From assembly GCA_910577675.1 (NCBI GenBank), contig CAJTOR010000008.1:1-59858 (forward strand): a DNA stretch of 59,858 nt, written 5' to 3'. This stretch comes from an uncultured Lachnospiraceae bacterium. GTDB taxonomy: Bacteria > Bacillota > Clostridia > Lachnospirales > Lachnospiraceae. Both the position numbers and the translations under genes were made by a program. Positions 1 through 8,605 of this stretch are shown here, piece by piece. Positions within the stretch are counted from its first letter, which is position 1. Every line of letters begins with the position of its first letter. The notes beneath the pieces were generated by a model that was given only the letters and a program-made list of their open reading frames with translations, was not told the origin of the DNA and did no database searches.

Positions 1-104
1 CGCACAGTCAGCCCGCCTGTTGGATGCCTGCCGTAAGGTGAGTGGGGGCAGCTTCATTACAGGCGGGCGCTGTTCCGTACAGGGAGGGAACGCCCGGACA
101 TGGA

Positions 105-129
105 AAAAGCCCCGCAGAGGGGGCTTTAC
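105..129 (-). terminator. Rho-independent terminator after VirD4 remnant
   Basis: On the minus strand a GC-rich stem (AAAGCCCC pairing with GGGGCTTT around a short loop) is followed by a T-run. It lies just beyond the stop codon of the VirD4-like fragment, as expected for an intrinsic terminator. Confidence 0.65.
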
Positions 130-139
130 GGCGTGGCGC

Positions 140-405
140 TCATTCGTCCGCGTCGATCACCTCAAATTCGTCCTTCGCCTTCAGCTTCAGCCGGTGGTCC
201 AGGAACTTCTCGATGTCAAAGCGGTTCTTTTCGTCACAGTCCGCCGTGTACTGGAAATTGGGGTGCTTGGTGATGTCATACTTGTCCGACAAAAACGGGC
301 GGACGCCCCGCAGCTGGAGGATACATTTTCCCCCATCCATCACCGCAAGCTCATCCTGGCTCATCAGCTCCCCCCAGGAATTGTACCAGACAGTAATCTT
401 AAATG
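140..405 (-). pseudogene. VirD4-like conjugal coupling protein, C-terminal fragment
   Basis: About 85 codons resemble the extreme C-terminus of the VirD4/TraG-like coupling ATPases of Clostridia conjugative elements. Visible pieces are WGELMSQDELAVMDGG, CILQLRGVRPFLSDKYD and an acidic tail. The reading frame is closed by TAA just upstream of about 405, so the ATPase domain is missing. The first ATG (364) is internal to the homologous part and has no convincing ribosome site. A terminator follows. I read it as the edge of a deleted or rearranged integrative conjugative element; the rest of that element may lie left of the window. The family call rests on remembered sequence resemblance. Confidence 0.7.
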
Positions 406-470
406 AGGATTACAGGAATCTTACATTTGAAGAAGTACAGAAGATAGCTGAATCTACAAAAACTCTATAA
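402..470 (+). pseudogene. Unidentified C-terminal gene tail on plus strand
   Basis: Twenty-two codons plus TAA read as a normal protein end (NEDYRNLTFEEVQKIAEST and on) and are followed 11 bp later by a strong plus-strand terminator. The 5' part is gone: upstream bases belong to the antisense VirD4 fragment. I do not recognise the family. It is probably the tail of a gene cut by the rearrangement at about 400-410. Confidence 0.5.
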
Positions 471-481
471 TACTGCCCGTT

Positions 482-515
482 AAAAAGCCCCACATTAAAT
501 ATGCGGGGCTTTTTT
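482..515 (+). terminator. Rho-independent terminator
   Basis: AAAAAGCCCC and GGGGCTTTTTT form a 10-bp stem around a 13-nt loop, followed by T residues on the plus strand. It sits directly after the plus-strand gene tail ending at 470. Confidence 0.85.
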
Positions 516-560
516 GAACTATTAAACGTATTTCCAACTGCTTCTCAAAAGATTTTCAAT

Positions 561-905
561 TTGTACCTTGGATAATTTATACCCAGAAAAAACATGGTTC
601 TCACATCAAATTTTCTTATGAAACTCAATTCGTACCCGATATTTTACACCCAGAAAAAACATGGTTCTCACATCAAATTTTCCTGTGAAACTCAATTCGT
701 ACCCGATATTTTACACCTAGAAAGAAACATGGTTTTCACATGAAATTTTCCTGTAAAACTCAATTCGTACCCGATATTTTACACCCAGAAAAAACATGGT
801 TCTCACATCAAATTTTCCTGTGAAACTCAATTCGTACCCGATATTTTATACCCAGAAAAAAACATGGTTCTCACATGAAATTTCCCTGTCAAATTGCTGC
901 ATAAC
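561..905. repeat. Five tandem copies of a 67-bp repeat
   Basis: The unit contains ACCCAGAAAAAACATGG, then TTCTCACATCAAATTTTCC, then GAAACTCAATTCGTACCCG. The ACCCAG anchor (ACCTAG in the third copy) starts at 581, 648, 715, 783 and 850, a period of 67-68 bp. The inner copies differ at only a few bases; the outer ones are more diverged. No open frame runs through all copies. The array fills the space between the conjugative-element remnant and the 3' end of the first GH31 gene, so 471-933 holds no gene. Confidence 0.9.
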
Positions 906-933
906 CGGTTATCAATCTACAAGCAAACTCCCC

Positions 934-3303
934 TCACTCCAAAAATCCCTCGCACAAAAACTTCCGATATCTTGCTGGCATCCCGCTCCTCATTATAACA
1001 TTCTTTTGTTCCGCTGCATCGTCACATTTGCAAAACTCGTCAAACAGTTCCGATTTTTCACCGTTATCCCATTCAAGGAATGAAAGCTTTTCTGCAAAAC
1101 GCGTTCGCACGCGCTCCTCTTTTTCCATCGTTTCACAAATCGTAAGTTCACATACTGCGCCAATTCTTACCTGCGAAAGTTTTACGCGGGTATAACCATT
1201 TCTGTGATCCAGGGAAAATTCTTTTTCTTTCCCATCCTCAATTACGCGCACCGCGCCCCTTACAATCCCCCGCAGTTCAAAAATATAGCTGCGCGCAGGC
1301 AGGATATTTTCCCCATCCTCCACACGAAAACTCAACGACCATACCCCTTCTTTTTCCATTCTCGACCAAAAACGCGTCACGGCGCGGGAATCTTCGAAAT
1401 CTTCCATCAGGCAGTACTCCCCCTCGCCGGAAAATGCAAGAACCCTGAGTTTTTCCGGAAGTTCCACCCGGTTTCCGCGCGGTGCCCCATCAAGGACAAA
1501 GAACGCCCCCTCGCCCGCAAGCACCGGCATGGAATCCAGAAAGCGCACCATCTCATACTGTCCGCCGCCCGCGTACACATCGCCGGTAAAGATATCCGTA
1601 TAGCGACCCTCTGGAAGCCAGACCTTTGTAAGCGCCATCCCGTGCTCATCGCCTTTTTCTGTAACGGGCGCGACAATAAGCTGCCGCCCGAACAGATACT
1701 CGCCAGGACACTCGTATGCTTCCTTCTCCTGCGGATATTCATAGTACATCGGCTCAATCAGTGCAAGCCCCTGCTCCGCGGTTTCACATGCGGCAGAATA
1801 CAAAAACGGGAGCATGGCGTGGCGCAGCCTCAGAAATTTCTTCGCAATCTCCCCCGCACCGTTCATATAGGCGGCGGGCATTTTTGAAAAAATATTGCTC
1901 TTGCTGCTGTGAAGGCGGTTGATTGGCGAGAAGACCCCAAACTGTAAAAAGCGCACATAAAGCTCATTATCTTTTTCTCCGCCCATATGCCCGCCAATAT
2001 CATGGCTCCACCAGGTATAACCCACATTGCTTGCAGTCGCCGTAAAATACGGCAGATATCTAAGCGTTTTAAAGGTCACAATCGTATCGCCGGAAAACCC
2101 GACCGGATATCGGTGCGCGCCCACACCAAAATAGCGGGAAAGAATTATCCCCTCGCGCTCTTTAGACACATCAAGATAATGAAAATGATTCAGTCCCCAA
2201 AGCGGGTCATAACCGGATAACTTGCTGTTCGTGCCCTGCTGCCAGTCAATCCACCAAAAATCCACCCCGTCCCTCTCATAAGGCTTGTGGAGCAGTTCAA
2301 AATAAGCGTTGATAAATCTGCTGTCCGTAAAATCAAACTCCACAGGTTCCTTTGTTTCTGGGTCGATCCCCATGCGCCCCGCCATCCCACTATACTGCTC
2401 CTCGACATACTGCACGCCGGATGCGGGATGAAGATTGAGCGTCACACGGAAATTCATTTCATGCAGTTTATTTAAAAACTCCTTATAGTCCGGGAAGAGT
2501 TCCTTATTCCAGGTATAACCCGTCCAGCCATCGACCCCGTCAGGAAGATTTTCGCTCGGATGCCAGTCCATATCCACCGTCGCCACGGTAAAAGGAATCC
2601 CGTCCTCCAAAAACGCCTCCATCAGTTCCAAATATTCCTCCTGCGTATACGCATGGTAGCGGCTCCACCAGTTCCCAAGCGCCCAGCGCGGCACCCTTGC
2701 CGGTGCACCGCAGATCGAGTACAGGGCTTTTACCGCGCCGCGGTAATCATCACCGAAAGCGAACACATAGATATCCCTCTCCTTAATCCTGCGCGGCTCC
2801 ACCATCCCCTGTTCATTCAGCAAAAGAGAGGTGCTGTCATCGTATACGGCAACACCACTCTCCGAAACCACGCCGTCACCAAGTTGGATTGGATGGCTTT
2901 TTTCCTTTTCCGGCTGCCAAGAGATCCACTGCTCCCCATCACAACAATCAAGAGTGCGATAAGTCCCGTGAAGATTTCCCCCATTAAAAACAGGCATTCT
3001 AGCACCATTTAAAAACTGTATCTCGCTTTTTTCCAGCTCCCCTCTTAAAAAGAGGCTCACCTTCTTTGTGGTTATGGTTATCCAAGGCTCACCATCCGCA
3101 GACATCTCCACCTTATAATCCACCGGTTTTGCATTCCGAAACCATACCGCCTGCGTCGCCTCATCACAGAACGTCCCCGTTTCATCCTCCTCAATGCGGA
3201 ACAGTTCTGCCGCAAGTACCGTGACCCTGTACTTTCCGCTTACAATAATATTTTTCGCGTCCGCAACCGGCGCAGTTGCCGCAATCAAATGCTTTTCCAA
3301 CAT
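934..3303 (-). CDS. Glycoside hydrolase family 31 (alpha-glucosidase/xylosidase type)
   Basis: A 789-residue cytoplasmic retaining alpha-glycosidase without a signal peptide. The N-terminal beta-sandwich covers roughly residues 15-200. The (beta/alpha)8 barrel starts near PRWALGNWW (205). The nucleophile motif WWIDWQQG puts the nucleophile at about Asp353, and GFSGDT puts the acid/base at about Asp406. A beta-rich C-terminal region follows the YLFGRQLIVAPVTEKG segment. The start ATG has a GGAGG-like site (GGAGGGAAAGGATCA). It stands alone: a long regulatory-looking gap precedes it and the 67-bp repeats follow it. Substrate is not deducible; family GH31 cleaves alpha-linked glucosides, xylosides or sulfoquinovosides. 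It differs clearly from the second GH31 at 25722-28109. Confidence 0.93.
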   Translation of the reverse strand: MLEKHLIAATAPVADAKNIIVSGKYRVTVLAAELFRIEEDETGTFCDEATQAVWFRNAKPVDYKVEMSADGEPWITITTKKVSLFLRGELEKSEIQFLNGARMPVFNGGNLHGTYRTLDCCDGEQWISWQPEKEKSHPIQLGDGVVSESGVAVYDDSTSLLLNEQGMVEPRRIKERDIYVFAFGDDYRGAVKALYSICGAPARVPRWALGNWWSRYHAYTQEEYLELMEAFLEDGIPFTVATVDMDWHPSENLPDGVDGWTGYTWNKELFPDYKEFLNKLHEMNFRVTLNLHPASGVQYVEEQYSGMAGRMGIDPETKEPVEFDFTDSRFINAYFELLHKPYERDGVDFWWIDWQQGTNSKLSGYDPLWGLNHFHYLDVSKEREGIILSRYFGVGAHRYPVGFSGDTIVTFKTLRYLPYFTATASNVGYTWWSHDIGGHMGGEKDNELYVRFLQFGVFSPINRLHSSKSNIFSKMPAAYMNGAGEIAKKFLRLRHAMLPFLYSAACETAEQGLALIEPMYYEYPQEKEAYECPGEYLFGRQLIVAPVTEKGDEHGMALTKVWLPEGRYTDIFTGDVYAGGGQYEMVRFLDSMPVLAGEGAFFVLDGAPRGNRVELPEKLRVLAFSGEGEYCLMEDFEDSRAVTRFWSRMEKEGVWSLSFRVEDGENILPARSYIFELRGIVRGAVRVIEDGKEKEFSLDHRNGYTRVKLSQVRIGAVCELTICETMEKEERVRTRFAEKLSFLEWDNGEKSELFDEFCKCDDAAEQKNVIMRSGMPARYRKFLCEGFLE

Positions 3304-3507
3304 TGATCCTTTCCCTCCTTTTTTAATTTAAATAAGAAATAAATCTCCTAGGATTTTCCCCTTCTTCCTATATTAACCAGATTATCACATTGTGCCAAGG
3401 ATTGCCATACAAATTGTTGAAATTATAGTATTATCCAAAAATAAAATAGAATAGTACATGCATTTTCTGATATGGCAGTTTTATTGGATAAAAAAATTCA
3501 TTTTTTC

Positions 3508-3537
3508 TTGACAATCCCATATTGGGAAGTATATAAT
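3508..3537 (+). promoter_or_regulatory. Plus-strand sigma-A promoter with no gene downstream
   Basis: TTGACA (3508-3513), an 18-bp spacer containing the small palindrome CCCATATTGGG, then TATAAT (3532-3537). Both hexamers match consensus. It points into the gap between the two divergently ordered gene ends, where no plus-strand coding sequence exists. Confidence 0.6.
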
Positions 3538-3608
3538 TCATTTATATAAATAGTTTATATAATTGACCATCCAATTGATTTTTGACTCTCCAACACTGTC
3601 AGTAGCGT

Positions 3609-3691
3609 CAAAGAAAATCTCAATCTCTAGCTGCTCTCACATGTCAGATGGGATTTATCCTCCCATTTGATACAATTGATAGGTTGAAACA
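3609..3691 (+). repeat. Dispersed ~80-bp hairpin element, copy A
   Basis: It shares with the other copies the order AAAGAAAAT..ATC, CTGCTCTC, a 31-nt hairpin starting TGTCAGATGGGA, then ACAATTGATAGGTTGAAA. Relative to copy D the stem changes include G-C to A-T at a paired position, which keeps base pairing. It lies about 140 bp beyond the 3' end of the minus-strand chemoreceptor gene. Confidence 0.8.
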
Positions 3692-3797
3692 TATTTCCAC
3701 CATTTAAAAAGTGGGAGCACGTCCACAAAAGGATACTATGGTATCACTTTCAGGTCATTCACCTATATGGTGACAGCAAAAAAAGGTCAGAAAAAAA

Positions 3798-3823
3798 GGC
3801 GAGTCTATAATAATAGACCCGCC
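3798..3823 (-). terminator. Bidirectional Rho-independent terminator
   Basis: GGCGGGTCTAT and ATAGACTCGCC pair across a 4-nt loop, followed by seven T residues on the minus strand, 7 bp past the chemoreceptor stop. The plus strand also ends in CCCCTTTTT, so it can stop transcription from either side. Confidence 0.85.
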
Positions 3824-3829
3824 CCCTTT

Positions 3830-5248
3830 TTATGGCTCAAATACCGCTATCTTGTTCTGATCCAGTTTTTTCGCCTGTTCAATAATTCTATTAAACTCAC
3901 TAATAAGGTCTTCTGAAATTTCAGTTGCCCGCTGGTACTCTTTCTCCGCCTTTGCGATATCCCCCTGACGGATGGCTGCCACAACATTCTTTCCAAGGGA
4001 GTGGAACATCCGGTGCTTCTCGCCCAGTCCTCCCCATATATCCACAATTGCCCGGTTCTGTGGTTTCATCGCATAATAAAAATGTCCGAACGCACACTTG
4101 GTATCATCTGTCTGGAGCGGGACACACTGGCGCGAGCGAACCATATTTTCCAGTGTCTTCAGCCAGTTCTGATGCGCCAGGATGGCATTTTGCACTGTTG
4201 TGATAAATGAATGGTTATCCACCATATAAAAGATATCATGCACCATTGTCCCCATCTGCTTTGCAGTATCATCCAGTTCTTTCTCCACCACCGCAACCGG
4301 CTGTGTACCAACTTTTAAATCCTCAGAAATCCGGCTGATATCCTCCGCCTGCAAGTTCAAATTGTCGCACTCGCTGGTGATTCGGCTTACCTGTTCCTGT
4401 ATCGTTGTAACGGAGCTGAAAATCTCCTGTCCGGATGCTGCGATAGTTGTCACCGAATCCGCAATATCCGCAATGCTCCTCTCATTCTTCTGATTATTGT
4501 CCAGAACACGGAAGAGGTTCCCCCTCATCTCCCCGATATCTTCCACGGTCTTATCAAGGCTCTGGTATGTTGTTTTGGAAGCCTCCTCAATGCGGCTTAC
4601 CAAACCTCCCATTCCCGCCGTCAACTGCTGGGTTTCATCTGCAAGGTTCCTGATCTGCTCTGCAACCACTGCAAAACCGCGCCCGGCATCCCCCGCCCTC
4701 GCCGCTTCAATCGATGCATTCAGTGCAAGCAGATTTGTCTGGGAGGAAATTGAATTAATACCGTTGATAACTTCTGTCATATTGGCTAACACACTCATAA
4801 GCTGTTCCATATCCCGCTTCATTTCCGTCGAATTGTTCATGGTTTCTTCGGACTTCACAACGATGGAATTAAGCTCATTGCTGCTGTCGCACACCTTGCT
4901 GCTCATCTCTCCCGCAAGTTCTGCCACCTGTTGGATATTCTCATTAAAACTCTCATGTACCGATACTACTTCCGCCATATTTTCTTCCGTGGTTCTGGCA
5001 GTCTCCCCCAGTTCCTTTGAAACCGTGCAGAGAATATGGTTGACTTCCGACATCCGATCCGTGCAATCGCGCATTACCAAATCAAGCGCGCTGATCTTCA
5101 TAACCGAGGAAAACACAGATTTCACCAAGTGGTTAAAATTTTCCCTCCCATTTCGCAGGCGCTCCTGCATCTGGGTGACATCCGGATTCTTATTCCCCTC
5201 TACAGGGATCATCCTCGCTATATTATAAATCAGTTTCTTATCTCTCAT
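3830..5248 (-). CDS. Soluble methyl-accepting chemotaxis protein with CZB domain
   Basis: A 472-residue cytoplasmic chemoreceptor with no membrane segments. Long coiled coil fills the middle. The conserved signalling tip lies at about residues 166-202 (SSQTNLLALNASIEAARAG, then GRGFAVVAEQIRNLA). The C-terminus is a chemoreceptor zinc-binding (CZB) domain with the expected ligands His359, Cys385 (CAFGHFYY), His412 and His416. Such receptors relay zinc- or redox-linked signals to CheA through the signalling tip. I chose the start at 5248 because GGAGGTGG sits 5 nt ahead; an upstream in-frame ATG at 5272 lacks this. No che genes are nearby, and it is transcribed alone with its own terminator. 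Confidence 0.93.
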   Translation of the reverse strand: MRDKKLIYNIARMIPVEGNKNPDVTQMQERLRNGRENFNHLVKSVFSSVMKISALDLVMRDCTDRMSEVNHILCTVSKELGETARTTEENMAEVVSVHESFNENIQQVAELAGEMSSKVCDSSNELNSIVVKSEETMNNSTEMKRDMEQLMSVLANMTEVINGINSISSQTNLLALNASIEAARAGDAGRGFAVVAEQIRNLADETQQLTAGMGGLVSRIEEASKTTYQSLDKTVEDIGEMRGNLFRVLDNNQKNERSIADIADSVTTIAASGQEIFSSVTTIQEQVSRITSECDNLNLQAEDISRISEDLKVGTQPVAVVEKELDDTAKQMGTMVHDIFYMVDNHSFITTVQNAILAHQNWLKTLENMVRSRQCVPLQTDDTKCAFGHFYYAMKPQNRAIVDIWGGLGEKHRMFHSLGKNVVAAIRQGDIAKAEKEYQRATEISEDLISEFNRIIEQAKKLDQNKIAVFEP

Positions 5249-5429
5249 ATCCACCTCCATACCATGGCTCAAATGCCTTTTCCCACAATATTATAACAGA
5301 TTCCTTTTTCTCTTGCTACTCCTAATTTTAATTTTTCTCCGAAAATTTCAAGTATAATTGATACCAAACATCTTTATAATAAACAGATATTAAATATACC
5401 TCCCCCGCACAGAAATAACACAGCCAAAA

Positions 5430-5459
5430 AGACACCAGCAGAAATGCATACCGATGTCT
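5430..5459 (-). terminator. Probable Rho-independent terminator after tldE
   Basis: On the minus strand AAAAGACATC pairs with GGTGTCTTTTT around a loop of about 15 nt and ends in five T residues. It lies about 10 bp past the PmbA/TldE stop. The stem is short and has a mismatch. Confidence 0.5.
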
Positions 5460-5471
5460 TTTCTAACATAT

Positions 5472-6746
5472 TTATATCCCTGCCACGCTGACCCCATCCA
5501 TCGCGACGGCCTTAGGTCCCTCGAAATCTTTCTCCACCTGCATTTCTTTCGAGAATACAAGCGACTTCTGAGCCTCAAAAATATTTCCGTTGACTGACCC
5601 GCCGGTCACTGGTGTTACTGTCTTGCCGTCATACAAAAATGCCAAGCGGATTTCCCCGCCAAAATGCCCGGTAAACCAATCCATCTGGAAATCCGAGAAA
5701 TTTACCACCTCAAGGTAAGGCTGTTCTTTCATCTGCTCAATGGAAACATTTCCCGCCTCGACCTTGTAACCATCAAAATTTCCGGTCGGCGCAATCCCCA
5801 GATACTGAGCAAAACGGTTGCCACCGTGGATCATCATTAATTTCCCGTCTTTTACCAACTCACGGTTTTTCATCGGGATTCCCTCATCGCTGAACGGAAC
5901 ATTTGACTTCATGGTCATGTTGACACGGTCTTTTGAAACCTCGCCGCCCTGCACATCGCACCCCACAGAGAAAGTGGAATATTTCTGGTAGATCGCAAAG
6001 GAGGATGCACGATTAACATAATAAGACATAAACTCATTTACATATCCGCCCGATAAAATCAGCCGGTATTCCCCTGCTGCCGGCGCGGTCGTTGCCCTTG
6101 CCCTCGCGCGGGTCAGTTCTATTGTATTGCGCGCCTTCTCACGAATCGCATCCAGATTCCATCCGTTATAAGAAAAATCCTGATAGGTTTCCACATCCTG
6201 CCCGCTTGTGCACTGCACAACAAACTCACCCTGCACACGGCTCCTGTTGTAGGATACATCCACGCCGCGCGAATTCCGGATATGTACTGTCAAACGGCTC
6301 GCAAATATCTCCGCTGAATTGATAAATACTTCTTTATATACATCCTCCGCAAAAAGTGCCTGTGCAAAACCCTGCACCATCTCGTTTAATGTTTTCTCCC
6401 CAAACGGATCTTTGGCTTGAACCATCCCAACCTTTGTTCCCTCATAAAGATCATAGTACTTGTTTTTTACAAACCCGGCAGCATAATAAGCGTCAGCAAA
6501 CAACTTTTCCATTTCAGGCTGCGTCAGGCTGTCCTGTACCTGCACGGAGGCAACTCCCCTGAAACGGTTGTCCCCCTCCTCAAATACGTGGTACACAGAT
6601 ACATCCGCCGTCTGTACTTTCTTCAGGCGCTGCATATCCAGTTCTTTTTTAATAAAAAACAGTTCTGCGGATTGCTCATCCTTCACAACAATGTGATAAT
6701 CCTCAATACCGCACTTGCCAAGCGCTGATAATATCCGGTCAAGCAT
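5472..6746 (-). CDS. pmbA: PmbA/TldE-like subunit of TldD/E metalloprotease
   Basis: A 424-residue member of the TldD/PmbA family. It lacks the HExxxH zinc motif of TldD, as TldE subunits do. Its C-terminal beta-rich half contains the family-like stretch ending TPVTGGSVNGNIFEAQKSL. In characterised systems TldD and TldE form a heterodimer that degrades unfolded peptides and trims modified peptides such as microcin B17 and CcdA; only TldD binds zinc. Here the gene lies 50 bp downstream of TldD on the same strand, consistent with an operon. Start at 6746 (ATG, with AAAGGAAGG 8 nt upstream) is preferred over the TTG at 6752. Confidence 0.9.
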   Translation of the reverse strand: MLDRILSALGKCGIEDYHIVVKDEQSAELFFIKKELDMQRLKKVQTADVSVYHVFEEGDNRFRGVASVQVQDSLTQPEMEKLFADAYYAAGFVKNKYYDLYEGTKVGMVQAKDPFGEKTLNEMVQGFAQALFAEDVYKEVFINSAEIFASRLTVHIRNSRGVDVSYNRSRVQGEFVVQCTSGQDVETYQDFSYNGWNLDAIREKARNTIELTRARARATTAPAAGEYRLILSGGYVNEFMSYYVNRASSFAIYQKYSTFSVGCDVQGGEVSKDRVNMTMKSNVPFSDEGIPMKNRELVKDGKLMMIHGGNRFAQYLGIAPTGNFDGYKVEAGNVSIEQMKEQPYLEVVNFSDFQMDWFTGHFGGEIRLAFLYDGKTVTPVTGGSVNGNIFEAQKSLVFSKEMQVEKDFEGPKAVAMDGVSVAGI

Positions 6747-6796
6747 AACCAAACCTTCCTTTCATTTTTTACTACTGCACAGGTACCCCGCATTTA

Positions 6797-8227
6797 TTAC
6801 CCAAGCCGTATTTTCGCTTTAATATACGGTCCCCCATCCGATACCTTCACCCACTCCTTGTAACCTTTTCCACAGAATCCGCTCCCGCATAATTCTGATG
6901 TATCCGAAACCATGCTGATGGATTTTAACAGATCCGGCACATACCCTGTCAACACAATCGGCGAAAAAACTTTCCCCGTAAGCTTCCCGTCCCGTATCTC
7001 CCTCGCGACGCTCACCATACACTGAATCCCCCAGTTCTTTGGGTCTTCCATCCCGCTTGAAGCATTCTCGAGCAGGAAACCGTATTGGATCGATGCAATC
7101 ATATCCTCCACCCTGTCATTTCCTGCTTCAAAATAAGTATTGGTCATACGAGTGTACGCTTTTCTCTGATAATTCTCACGCCTGCCATTCCCGGTTGGCT
7201 CCGCAAAAAGATGCATGGCGGACTGTGCGTCACTGATACCCGCCTTTAAAATACCGTGGTCAATCACCAGCGTATCATGCGCCGGCACACCCTCATCGTC
7301 AAAGAAATAGGATGCCACTTCACTGGCGGCTGCCGCGCCGTCATGCATACTCACCATCTCGGAAGCAACCTGTTTCCCTACATACTGCCTTGCAAGCGCG
7401 CGGTCTTTTACAAACATGTCCATTTCCACGCCATGCCCGAATGCCTCGTGTGCAATCATACCAGTAACATCCGGCGCACAGATACAGTCATACTCCCCCG
7501 GTATCATCGGCTCGCTCTTTAACAAGTCAAGTGCTGACTGTGCCACTTCTCCTATATGTTTTCCAATTTTTTCTAAAACTTCCATCCCACCAAGTACGGA
7601 AAATCCCTTGTAGCAGTCCTTGATTTCCTCCCCCCTCGTTGCCATAACCACCAGACCCCCGCATGTCCACAGAATATTCTGCTCCATATCGCGGTTCTTT
7701 GACAGAAAAAGTTTGCTGCATTTCTGATAGCTGGAAAACACACGGCAGTCAAGTACCTGGTCGCTGTAGGCGCGCCCCGCCTCACTGTACTTTGTAAGCT
7801 GCGCAATAATCTGTTCGTCGCCATATTCCTGCGGGTCAAGCTCATACTCCGTGCCGTCTGAAAACTCCATCGGCTCATCCGCAAGCATTGCATAACAGCT
7901 TTTTTTCACTCCCTCCGGAAGCTGATTTGACATTGGCAGCAATCTCTCTTTGACCGCAGACACAATATCATCAATCAATTCTTCCGAAATCTGATTGAAT
8001 GAGTACTCCGCATAGCTTTTCCCATCGTACACTTTCGCTACAAACCCCCGCCCTGTCAAAGTCTGATCCATCTGGATTCCCACATTTGTCTTAGACACAC
8101 TGTAATTTTTTGACGTGGAGTCCTGCGCCAGAAGCGACGCATATGGAAATTCCATTAAAAGCCGGTCGCGCAGCCTGATAAGCACCGGCTTGATCTCCTT
8201 TAAATATTCACTTTGTTTTACTTTCAT
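6797..8227 (-). CDS. tldD: TldD-like zinc metalloprotease subunit
   Basis: A 476-residue TldD. The zinc-binding motif HEAFGHGVEMD places HExxxH at residues 260-265. Conserved surrounding regions such as GSGFCGKGYKEWVKVSDGG near the C-terminus are intact. It is the catalytic subunit and pairs with the TldE encoded next in the operon. AGGAGG lies 6 nt before the ATG at 8227; an adjacent ATG at 8230 is the alternative. No precursor peptide is encoded beside it except the 48-codon basic protein just upstream, and a link between them is only a guess. Confidence 0.92.
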   Translation of the reverse strand: MKVKQSEYLKEIKPVLIRLRDRLLMEFPYASLLAQDSTSKNYSVSKTNVGIQMDQTLTGRGFVAKVYDGKSYAEYSFNQISEELIDDIVSAVKERLLPMSNQLPEGVKKSCYAMLADEPMEFSDGTEYELDPQEYGDEQIIAQLTKYSEAGRAYSDQVLDCRVFSSYQKCSKLFLSKNRDMEQNILWTCGGLVVMATRGEEIKDCYKGFSVLGGMEVLEKIGKHIGEVAQSALDLLKSEPMIPGEYDCICAPDVTGMIAHEAFGHGVEMDMFVKDRALARQYVGKQVASEMVSMHDGAAAASEVASYFFDDEGVPAHDTLVIDHGILKAGISDAQSAMHLFAEPTGNGRRENYQRKAYTRMTNTYFEAGNDRVEDMIASIQYGFLLENASSGMEDPKNWGIQCMVSVAREIRDGKLTGKVFSPIVLTGYVPDLLKSISMVSDTSELCGSGFCGKGYKEWVKVSDGGPYIKAKIRLG

Positions 8228-8307
8228 CATGAACCTCCTGCCCGCTTTTACAGGCACCAGAATCTTTCCTTTTTATATTGATGCGGTGGCTAATCCTCCC
8301 GCTCCTC

Positions 8308-8454
8308 CTATTTCGCGCCCATCCTGCGCTGCTGTATCATCTTTTTCGGCACTGACTGCGCGGAATATTTGCTGTTCCCCTTCGCAAACGGGATACCATT
8401 TTTCTTTGATGCCATCTGGTCAAACATGGCACGTTCGTTTTTCTTCTTACCCAT
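8308..8454 (-). CDS. Small basic protein of unknown function
   Basis: A 48-codon frame, very rich in Lys and Arg (begins MGKKKNERAMFDQMASKK, ends QQRRMGAK). A GGGGGAGGTG ribosome site lies about 8 nt ahead of the ATG at 8454. In-frame codons further upstream lack a site. It has no membrane segment and no cysteines. It lies 80 bp upstream of tldD on the same strand. I do not recognise a family; the strong ribosome site and clean coding bias favour a real gene, possibly nucleic-acid binding. Confidence 0.6.
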   Translation of the reverse strand: MGKKKNERAMFDQMASKKNGIPFAKGNSKYSAQSVPKKMIQQRRMGAK

Positions 8455-8605
8455 AGAATTTTCACCTCCCCCATTCTTACAATATTTCTGCCTCCGCCGG
8501 TGTTCGCACCGGACTGCCATTCGAAAGCCCTACGTGGATTTTACCACAGTTATCCTTCAATTGTAAAGTACAAAAAAGCCCGACATCTAAACAATAAGGT
8601 TTTCC

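Larger units (their letters stand above)
3544..3828 (+). ncRNA. Candidate non-coding RNA
   Basis: A transcript from the promoter at 3508-3537 would run about 285 nt to the hairpin at 3798-3823, which is followed by CCCCTTTTT on the plus strand. No credible open frame lies inside. The RNA would contain the dispersed hairpin element copy at 3609-3691 and a short CACCTATATGGTG palindrome. The boundaries are inferred from signals only; expression is not shown. Confidence 0.35.

Noticed and set aside
561..905. Tandem repeats as a CRISPR array
   Set aside because: The copies are contiguous 67-bp units that are repeated throughout; there are no unique spacers of uniform size and no cas genes.
1204..1887. 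227-codon plus-strand frame inside the first GH31 gene
   Set aside because: It is an antisense shadow of a clearly conserved minus-strand enzyme and has no family features.
6797..8454. TldD/E plus the 48-codon basic protein as a RiPP locus
   Set aside because: The small protein is uniformly basic with no leader-core pattern and no modification enzyme is nearby; TldD/E pairs are common housekeeping proteases.
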